This document shows, one piece after another, positions 56,267 to 64,000 of a DNA stretch of 64,000 nt; positions within the stretch are counted from its first letter, which is position 1; the number at the start of each line of letters is the position of its first letter. Source of the DNA: Coprinus comatus. Lineage: Eukaryota > Basidiomycota > Agaricomycetes > Agaricales > Agaricaceae. A program made the translations under genes and the position numbers. A model generated the notes under the pieces. That model saw only the letters and a list, made by a program, of their open reading frames with translations. It did not search any database and was not told the DNA's origin. The DNA lies in assembly GCA_034638255.1 (NCBI GenBank), contig JAWPGT010000050.1, positions 101,468 through 165,467 on the forward strand. Direction: 5' to 3'.

Positions 56267-56737
56267 GGCGTGTGTGCGGAACGGAGGACAGATATGGAGT
56301 CGCGGTGAAAAAGCTCGATGATGTTGAGGTTACTGGGAGAATGATAAAATGATAAACGTGATAAGTCGTGATATAGCCGATATTGCTGAATACAACCAAA
56401 GGGCTGTGACCTACCTCATAATAGTGTATAGAGCTGAGAATCATGACTCACAGTCGACCATGTGTTATATGTAGTGTGCTTCTGTCGAGGTGGCTCTCAG
56501 GTCAAGAGTCACGAACGAAGCTCATTGCCTTGAGTAACCATCTGCGGCGATACCGAAAGGAATCACGCTTCTAGATGACAGCCCTATTTTTGCGAGTGAT
56601 GATTCCCATTAGGCATTGTCGTACACAAACAATGATTAATGGTTCCCAACGTCACCATCATAAGTAGAGGAACCCCCAAATGGAAGGCGGTGATAAGGAG
56701 ATCTACAGGGCGATACACCAATTCGTTGTGAAGTAGG

Positions 56738-56745
56738 TATAAATA
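56738..56745 (+). promoter_or_regulatory. TATA box of the ADP-ribosyltransferase-fold gene
   Basis: TATAAATA lies 56 bases upstream of the ATG at 56794, with pyrimidine-rich sequence between them. Confidence 0.5.
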
Positions 56746-56793
56746 TTCTTACCTCCTACACAAAGTCTGTGAACCACTGAACTCAGCACAATA

Positions 56794-57927
56794 ATGTCCG
56801 AGTCATCTATTACGCGCTTAGCTGGATGGAGTCAATTGGAGAGCTTTACACGGTTTGGTGTACAGGATACGTCGATGCGGTCCTTCTTTAACGGAACAGA
56901 CGTTGCGACAAGGATGGACAGGATTCGGGAAGCTATTACATACATCCGAGTTCACTGGAAGGATTACGAGCAATTCATGGACGAGCTCCGGAGATCGTTC
57001 TTGGAAAGCAGCTCCGAAAAAGAACAGGAAAAAGTAAAGACACGGTTTCTGTTGTTGGAATCGGAAGGGAGAAGGGAGTGGGCTGATCGGGTGGAAGGAA
57101 GAAATCTCGAGGAAAAATATGGATTCCTGAAGTTATATACCTCAGCAGAAGGATACGAGAGTATATTTTCAGTATTGAACGGAGCTTTCCGGTCAGACAC
57201 CTTGGTTGAACAGGAGATCAGGATGCGTGCAGCAGTATTTTTGGTGGAGCTGTTGACGATCGAGTTATTCAACTACTCGTATAATCCAAAGGCGAAAGTG
57301 AATGCTGGATATACGGGGGTTGCTTACCGTGGAATGTCTCTCTCAAAGTCAAATTTGGAGGATTTCCAAAACCTGATGAAGAAACCAGTCACTGAACGCT
57401 ATTGGAGCATACCTTTGGCGTTCATGTCATGCACTATGGAGAGAAGTATGGCTGTTGATTTTTCGGAGAAGATGGTAGACAATAACCCCGATAAAAATTA
57501 TGTCCCGGTATTACTACGTATTCACGTAGCCGGGCTGTCCGACGAAAAGCTAGGGTTTTACAGGTCACATTTTCCATCCAGTGTTGTGACACCTATCTGT
57601 GCTGTTGATATCAGTAATTTATCCGAGTATCCGGAAGAAAGAGAGGTTATTCTTCGAGGTCCATTTTTCCAGCTGGTCAGTGTATCTGAAGAAACCACAA
57701 CACAAGGCCATACGCTCCATATATTGGATGCTTTGGTGTTCAATACCAACCGCGACCACCCATCGACCATGGAGATGAACGAAGAGGAAGGAAATAGGTC
57801 GAGGTTATTAATGATACGCCTCATTCAAGCAGCTCGGGCAGAGAAATGTATTGATCTTGCAAAGCAGCTGGGACGGGAGGAGGATATTCCAGTGTATGAA
57901 GAACAACTCCGCAAAGCTGTTAATTGA
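56794..57927 (+). CDS. R-S-E type ADP-ribosyltransferase-fold protein
   Basis: A single exon of 377 residues, notable next to intron-rich neighbours. The N-terminal 110 residues are helical and charged. The catalytic fold follows: Arg179 in Tyr-Arg-Gly-Met, Ser212 in a Phe-Met-Ser-Cys-Thr strand with Ala-x-x-Phe after it, and Glu282-x-Glu284 in the Glu-Tyr-Pro-Glu-Glu-Arg-Glu-Val segment. This R-S-ExE order is that of ecto-ART/VIP2-like mono-ADP-ribosyltransferases, the ExE form usually modifying arginine. There is no signal peptide, so the protein is likely cytosolic. NAD-dependent modification of a host or foreign protein is expected; the target is unknown. All three motif residues are present. 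Confidence 0.75.
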   Translation: MSESSITRLAGWSQLESFTRFGVQDTSMRSFFNGTDVATRMDRIREAITYIRVHWKDYEQFMDELRRSFLESSSEKEQEKVKTRFLLLESEGRREWADRVEGRNLEEKYGFLKLYTSAEGYESIFSVLNGAFRSDTLVEQEIRMRAAVFLVELLTIELFNYSYNPKAKVNAGYTGVAYRGMSLSKSNLEDFQNLMKKPVTERYWSIPLAFMSCTMERSMAVDFSEKMVDNNPDKNYVPVLLRIHVAGLSDEKLGFYRSHFPSSVVTPICAVDISNLSEYPEEREVILRGPFFQLVSVSEETTTQGHTLHILDALVFNTNRDHPSTMEMNEEEGNRSRLLMIRLIQAARAEKCIDLAKQLGREEDIPVYEEQLRKAVN

Positions 57928-58359
57928 TCCATATAATTGCTGCCACCTCGAGATCATCGTAACTCTTACGAAGGTTAAACTTGGCAATTGCAGACTTCAA
58001 GTTCATAGATGTTGACGATTTTTCGTTTCCACTGCTCGATCACTGTCAGCGCGGTTATACATAGGGATAAATCATTCGATATCGTAAGATACTCGTGGAC
58101 TTCGAATATATATCACATTGTTTTCTAAACAAATTTGTCTAGCTGGAATTTTGAAGGAGATTTTATGTTCAAAGAATTGATACCAAATCGAAGCAATACT
58201 AACAATGTACCATACAATAAAAATACGCTCGTAAAATTCATGGCAGGAACACTGACATGAGCCAAGGGTCAGGAAACAATATAGTAGTAAATTGGAGTCA
58301 TCACGACAGTACAGTTTAGTTAGTATAACTTGATATTTCTACAAGGGGTATATTATGAA
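57928..58359. other. Intergenic; no gene seen
   Basis: This is AT-rich sequence between two convergent genes. It should hold their 3' untranslated regions. No repeat or RNA gene was recognised. Confidence 0.4.
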
Positions 58360-59942
58360 TTAGGGCAAAGGCAGCAATAGTTTTGTATTCCTGCCAAAGA
58401 ATATTGATATTAAAGTAATAAGAAGGCCCACAAGATAGTAGAGCACATGAGGAATACCCCTTGTCGAAGAACGTCGCTCCAGGAACACAATACCTATGGA
58501 ATGTCAACACCCAACACATGGGATAGGAAATTACATACCATCTTTTAACGTGGCTTTATGTCGTTGTAGTATTGCATCGGCAAAGATGTTCCACGGTCCA
58601 TGGATCAACCTGTTGACCTAGCATCTAGTGAGCAATAATGAAAAAAAATAATCGTTATTCGAATACGGTATTACACCTCTTCGGGGTCCATCTCCTTCAC
58701 GACATCCATCCAATCGTGGTCATGTACCAGTGCAACACCCCCGCTGGGTATCTGGAGAAAATATTATAATAAGTCTCATAGAAACTATGCGAAGCATGAT
58801 ACTCACATGCGGTAAAAGGCGTTCTAGTATGACTCGAGAAAGGTGGAGGGGAGACTGGCATAACTTAGAAACTGGATGTCAATGTAAATCCAAATCATAA
58901 TGCTTACCTTGGGATGGAGAAGTGGTTTATGGACATCAAGCGGGGGAATCCAAATTTCATCTTTATCGCGGCCAATATTGGATATTGCTCCCTTTAGTCG
59001 ATACATATATGATTTTTTTTTCTAGAGGACAACTGGAAAATGGCGATGGTTTACCATTACTTTGGCAAATTTCGTCCCAGTCCTCCATGCTGATTGCTAT
59101 CGAGAAGCCTCGAAGGAAGACGGTCTTCCGTGGTAACTTCCCTGCTAACCGTGCATCTGTAGTATACGAGGATTCATGGCGTTGATAATGGTCAGGAAGA
59201 CAACGAAACAACCCGTCTTCTGCAGAAGTCAATTGGATACAAAGTTCATCCGCCCCGTCCAATCATGGTTGAATGATGGTTCAGGCGAAATAGTTCAGAG
59301 TAGTGACATGTCCAGTTATAAGAAACAAGGCTCCGTTGTACGCCTCAGCTCCGACTCTGCCCCTGAGCACGGTGTACCATCTTTTCGCGTGTTTCTGGAT
59401 ATAATGTTTGAGCAGGGCCGGGTCTATCAAGTCGATACGATCTACACCATCTGGGAAACCAAGGACAGCTCCGCCTGGTTCATCGCATGTAAACCTGTGT
59501 AGTCTACACTTTCCGCGTCAGTACATGAAAAAACGAAGACGCTCGAGTGTCTCAAGACTCACATCTCAGTTGAGGGTGGAATTGTCTTGTTGACTGTCTG
59601 CGATAATAGCCATGTGTCCGGTGGAAGGTATTCCTTCTGTTCGACAACTTGAGAAGAATTGGCATCGGACATAGATTCGTGCCCAGTTGCATAATCACGG
59701 TCTTGAATGGGATCATCCTTCTCTTGAAAAACGTTTACAAGGTAGCTGCTGTGATCTAAAGTAGCGCTTAGAATGTCACCAGGACAAAGGCCACGCTTGC
59801 GAAAGTCCCTAATATGCTTTCTGCCAATGGAATACTGTATTGGAGGATCATAAAACATGGGAAGGCCATGAGCGAAAGGTGTCAGATGTCTTTGGAAATT
59901 TGTTTCCCATTCAAGATTTGTTTTGTAAAGAGGTCCTGCCAT
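58360..59942 (-). pseudogene. Broken gene of a basidiomycete-specific family with C-terminal membrane anchor
   Basis: Pieces: complement(join(58360..58493,58539..58617,58677..58751,58807..58863,58908..59503,59563..59942)). The N-terminal exon has Gly-Arg-Lys-His-Ile-Arg-Asp-Phe and Gly-Asp-Ile. The large second exon has Pro-Gly-Gly-Ala-Val-Leu and Gly-Ala-Leu-Phe-Leu-Ile-Thr-Gly. Later exons have Val-His-Asp-His-Asp-Trp, and the last has a hydrophobic anchor. I have seen this arrangement in uncharacterised mushroom proteins but know no function. Two TGA codons (59281-59283 and 59263-59265) lie in frame where no intron fits; both fit former CGA. The frame also shifts near a run of nine A (59012-59020). 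It is probably inactive. Confidence 0.6.
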
Positions 59943-60214
59943 TGAATGCTGGGTGCTGTGGAACTGAGTACCTGAGCCTGAGGGTGTGAGGCAGGTGTGA
60001 GGTCAAAACGGGCCAACGTGTTGGTGGTTTGCTTGTCACGTGTGTCTTCCACCAATGCCTGAATCAGGCCTGGGTTGCAATCAGGTTGCAATCGAGATCT
60101 GAAGCAGATTGAACGTTCATTCCAGGAAAGTATGGTTGTATGGCTTGCAATATTATCATAGATTAAAGTTACTTCGTGCACATACAGTACATACATAATG
60201 TGTGAGGCAATACG

Positions 60215-60222
60215 TATAAAAG
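60215..60222 (+). promoter_or_regulatory. TATA box upstream of 60322 gene
   Basis: TATAAAAG lies about 100 bases before the ATG at 60322. Confidence 0.4.
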
Positions 60223-60321
60223 TCCCTACCCGCCTAACTAGTAACTATTACTTTCAATTTTCAAACCTTTTTCCTCTTTTCGCATCCCGTGTTCTGAGCC
60301 CTTGAAGCTCAATAACCTATC

Positions 60322-61000
60322 ATGAATCAACAAGATCAGTCCACTGCTCATTTGGCCATAAATATCCAGGTACGTTGCAGGTATCTATTCAGTGAATTCT
60401 TTACTTATGTATTCCAGGCTCATCACAATACTGTCGACCATACCAGGTCAGACATGCCAGTCATGTTCGAGTCCAGAGAGTCCAGTTATGACTTTGAGGG
60501 ACTCCATGCCACTGTCATCTACTCCTCAGAAGTAGCGACGGATTATTCTTTGGATCTTCAAGTTATTTCCTCTAATGAAACTGCCCAGTACGCCATCCCT
60601 CACAAGCAAGACAAGACTCCGCCTACGAGCTTACATCAACCGGATCCTATGATATATTCAGAAGCCTCTACTGTCCCCTCCCACCAGTCAATTACCTTTG
60701 ATGATATTGCTGGCACGGAACTCCAACAAGACATGGAGTTGGAGGTCCTTTACACCGAATATAATCTACACAGTGGCACCACTACACCCCCCAGCTCAGA
60801 CTCTCCAATGCCAAGTCCCAGTCAAGGTCCAGAAGTGAGTGTGACTCGCAGTGTATTGAATTGCATTTCTCTGCCTAACATTGAGATGTGCAGCCAGATG
60901 ACATCCTAAATACGTTGGCGCTCACCAGCTTAGGTGTTCTGATACCATTTCTTGTGAGTTTTTTTCAGCTTATGGTAAAATGACAATTGCTCAGTGGTAG
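60322..61000 (+). CDS. Unknown Ser/Thr/Pro-rich protein with hydrophobic C-terminal tail
   Basis: Four exons: join(60322..60369,60418..60834,60894..60953,60995..61000), 176 residues with clean GT..AG introns of 41-59 nt. The middle is polar and acidic, with a Thr-Pro-Pro-Ser-Ser run before the last introns. The end, Leu-Gly-Val-Leu-Ile-Pro-Phe-Leu-Trp, is hydrophobic and could be a short tail anchor. I recognise no family. The alternative without splicing of the second intron ends at 60909 and loses this tail. Confidence 0.5.
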
Positions 61001-61037
61001 TCAGTCGAAAACGGCACCTCGTCCGGATCGCATCAAT

Positions 61038-61795
61038 ATGGACAGTACTCCAGACAATCTCAAGTCCTACATGTACCGCTTATATATGCTCAGGTACTTT
61101 GATGGCACTGAGGGTATTCCAATAAAGCCTGGCACTGATGGTATTGTAGTGAATCGTGACACTGACACCGAAATCAGTATTGGAGCAATCGGACGGCTGG
61201 AGCCGAATCGGAGATTTGGCGATTTTCTACAACCTCCAAGACCACAATTCGGAAGGGCCTCGTCCCCCTGAGCCCATGATTATCATAAAGCCTGTAAATG
61301 ATCTCTCTGTTCACCGTTCTAACTGCAATTTGATATCGGAAACCGCAACCAAACTTACCATTTCTATTTCCACCACCTCTCCACGATTTATGATACCCCA
61401 CAGCAGTACTAGGTATCTAACGAGGGCAGAGAACAGTGTATAGCTCACCGCTTATGCTGAATCAAACGGTCCGCAAATATATGCCAGGGTGAAGGCTTGG
61501 TACAATGTAGATGTTGAAGATGGTGACCTATTAATGGTAATCACCACCGCTGGATGGGACAAAGTGACGCAATTTCTCTCTGTTGGAGTCCTACTCCGAG
61601 AAAGGGCTCCGAGTCTGGTTCAAAATCTTATAGGATAAAAAGTTTGATGTATCAGGCGACGTCGGATACAACAATGTACAGTTGACGTCCATTTCCGGTC
61701 ATGATGTACATATAGTCAACCGTTTTGGCTGGAATGAACATGAAGGAGTTCAGATTACGCACATCAATGTTGTTCCTTTGTACAAGACGCGTTGA
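61038..61795 (+). pseudogene. Beta-strand-rich protein gene, frameshifted
   Basis: From Met at 61038 the frame reads an Asp-Gly-Thr-Glu-Gly-Ile-Pro segment and a Glu-Ile-Ser-Ile-Gly-Ala-Ile-Gly-Arg block, then changes frame near 61200 (Ile-Gly-Asp-Leu-Ala). A TAG at 61440-61442 and a break near 61637 follow, after which Phe-Asp-Val-Ser-Gly and a C-terminal Val-Pro-Leu-Tyr end at 61795. The pieces keep a common style of alternating hydrophobic residues, so they are one gene of about 250 residues. The function is unknown. A very short intron (61411-61442) could remove one stop but not the frameshift. Confidence 0.5.
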
Positions 61796-63027
61796 GAAGT
61801 TCAGACCGAGCTAACCACTACTAATACTTGTACTTGACACTTGTTATCATTCGTACATTTTGCCATCAACTTCACCTACATACTAATATCCTGGAATACA
61901 TTTTAATTTTGTTTCAGTTCACCTTCCAACCAACTTCAGATCTCTGCTCGTGTTGTACGCATGTTCGTCGCATACTTGATTTATGCCCTATTTGGTCAAC
62001 CCAAGAAAAGGACGTGTCTTTATGAATCTCAAATGAAAAACAATCGTGCGTTGCGCTTGATCGAGATCATCCTTAATGTCATTCACTGCGTGGGTGACTC
62101 GATAATTTAACTGGATTATCGAGGACATACTTAAACTTTACTCTGAGACCCACGCTCATGAGTAAAGTAAAGCTTGGATAAATACTCGCTAGTACTTGAT
62201 AATCTGTGTGGATTACCAAGTCACTGGCACAGTGCATTCGAACTGCCTTCACTTCAGGGTTTCACATAAGTATTCATAGAGCTTTGGCAATTATTGAATC
62301 GAAGACGCCCTTTGTAAATTAATTACCATCCCCATTATAAGCACAGGCGTAACTACGTTACGATTTTCAGGTGAAAGATAGACGTCCACAACCTGGTATT
62401 TTTGGAATGGTCCTTGTCGCAAGCGAGTCCCGCAGTGGATCATCGTGTGAGGAGTAGGAGATAGAGGGAAAGTTGTTACTGAAATGCGTAATTTAAGCGG
62501 TTGGAGGTAGGAGAGATGTAAATGCTAATGCATTGATTGGTTCTGCGAACTTCTAAGCAATAAAATAAAAAAAGCCTGCACTAATCACAGAAATGGTTGT
62601 TTATAATTTGATCCGTTTCCCACATCACAACTCGCTGATGCAACTCTTTCTCTTTGCAACAACTCTACATATACCCCCGAGTTACGAAAGCTGGTAATAT
62701 ATCATCCCCTGACCATTATCTGATTATATATTCTAGTGGACTCTCCAGGCAGTCAATTTATAATGTGCCGCGCTGTACACTAGAAGAACGCCACATCCAG
62801 GCTCCAAAATTCCATACATAAGTGCTGTTGGCACTGGTGGGCACCCATCACTCACTTGGACCGCTTCAACTGTCTCCACTTGGTTTCAACTTGCGCGCTT
62901 ACCATCACACTCATTTGACAAACTCCATTCCTTTTGACAGTGACTCTGTAGTGACTGGTACTTAAAAAGACCAGCACATAATTCGCCAATTCACATCCCT
63001 ACATACCATTGAAACTTTGAAGGCAAA
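61796..63027. other. Intergenic; no gene seen
   Basis: AT-rich sequence without a convincing reading frame on either strand. The last 100 bases contain a TTAAAAAG motif near 62964 that may be the core promoter of the next gene. Confidence 0.4.
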
Positions 63028-63671
63028 ATGAAAATATTCTCTGCCATCATCGCCTTTTTCGGCGCCTCTCTTACTCTCGTCGCTGCCGCCCCATTCCTAG
63101 CCATCGAGAGACATTGCATGGCACAAACGAAGTTTTGGTTGCCAATAGAGAGCTTAAACCTCTCGATCGCGCAGTTCTCTCTCCTCGAAGGCGCTCTTCT
63201 TTCCGTTCCCGAGCTATCGCGTTCAGACGTTTGCGTAAACGCGTCCACACAAAGTCAAGATTCAGAAGAAGACTATTGATGATGATTCTTCCGGTGAGAA
63301 TGATGATTCTGCTTCTTCTGGTGGCGACGATTCCTCAGGTGATAAAGATTCATCTGGGGAAGATGACTCGTCTGGAGATGATGATGCTTCTGATGCTGAC
63401 GGTGACTCGTTAGGGCCGGATTCTGGGGACGTAGATGAATCTGGCGATGATGATGACGGAAATGATGAAACGGGCGATGGTAAGAGGTGGCCGTAAGAAG
63501 AATAACCATGTAATAATGCTGATTTTCTGTTCATCCTCAGAGGATCATCCGAAGAGTGTTCACCGACATGGCGGACAAGGTCTGAGGAATGTCCGTCCCC
63601 AACACATAGAGCATGGAGACCATGACGCAAGCGACACTGACTCGGATGATGATCCTGGAACCAGACAATGA
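63028..63671 (+). CDS. Secreted acidic Asp/Ser/Gly-rich protein, frame uncertain
   Basis: The Met at 63028 starts a clear signal peptide ending in Val-Ala-Ala-Ala-Pro. Further on, 63251-63480 reads a strongly acidic Asp-Asp-Ser-Ser-Gly repeat region, and an intron (63481-63540, GTAAGA...CTCAG) joins it in phase to a final exon with Gly-Asp-His-Asp-Ala and a stop at 63671. The signal peptide and the acidic part are in different frames, with a basic Arg-rich segment (about 63114-63250) in a third. Either two small frameshifts have broken the gene or introns I could not place join the parts. Role unknown. Confidence 0.4.
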
Positions 63672-64000
63672 GTCCACCAATGAGAACGGAACAGATGACG
63701 ATGACGATGAAGCTTGAAATGAAGGGGACAAAATGATCTTCCTTCTACTGCCATATCATAATATCTACCCTTATGGCCATTCCTTACTGGTATTATTCGC
63801 CTCACATAGATTGCCGCAATATGCTGCTGATATGGAGTTGTTTAATTTACCGCGGTGCAGCACCCAGATTCGTGGCGCCGCATTTGGATCAACAGTCATA
63901 GCGTGGTCAACGCATCTTCATGGTTGTTCCTGTCTAGTGGTTTATTCTCAAATTGGTGCACTTGGATCTCAGCATATTCAAGCAAAGGCGGGCATTAGTC
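63672..64000. other. No gene seen to the window end
   Basis: No supported frame, repeat or RNA gene in the last 330 bases. Confidence 0.35.

Overview
The window looks like nuclear DNA of a mushroom-type basidiomycete (Agaricomycetes; the genus cannot be told from the sequence). The grounds are many very short introns of about 45-70 nt, paired AA9 lytic polysaccharide monooxygenase genes, a DUF6535 membrane protein, a CFEM effector-like protein, eukaryotic tRNAs (one with an intron) and large nests of Ty3/Gypsy and Ty1/Copia retrotransposons. Exon boundaries were assigned by eye from GT..AG sites, reading phase and family conservation.

Left arm (1-16 kb), host genes: mitochondrial ribosomal protein bL28m (-), initiator tRNA-Met (+), intron-containing tRNA-Gln (-), a CFEM protein (-), a ten-exon amidase (-), two tandem AA9 LPMO genes (+), a gene with a receiver/TIR-like domain (-, internally deleted copy 1), a DUF6535 protein (+) and an intact copy 2 of the receiver-like gene (-).

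Centre (16-53.5 kb), almost all repeats: a five-unit tandem repeat of about 169 bp, then nested LTR elements. Fragment E (A-family Gypsy) holds a solo Copia LTR. Gypsy B (old, broken) holds full-length Gypsy A (TSD TGCTG), which itself holds a solo LTR (TSD GTTGT). Copia C (+) sits in an older LTR of its own family. Gypsy G (old, broken) holds a solo LTR (TSD GATGG) and full-length Gypsy H (TSD TTAGA). The gag of H is interrupted by Copia D (-, TSD TCCCG, LTRs that read identical) and by a solo A-type LTR. H is the best preserved element. It has a textbook -1 frameshift signal between gag and pol, a complete chromodomain-bearing pol, and a 351-codon antisense reading frame with a Zn2Cys6-type cysteine pattern before its 3' LTR.

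Right arm (54-64 kb): a duplicated block carrying the 3' end of an LPMO gene plus intact copy 3 of the receiver-like gene, head-to-head with a single-exon R-S-E ADP-ribosyltransferase-fold gene. After it come a broken gene of a basidiomycete-specific family, a small serine/proline-rich protein with a hydrophobic tail, a broken beta-rich gene and a secreted acidic protein with reading-frame problems.

Older copies share one decay pattern: Arg CGA codons turned into TGA, and CpG transitions between LTR pairs. This suggests cytosine methylation and deamination. Both Copia elements have a primer-binding site matching the anticodon arm of the initiator tRNA encoded in this same window.
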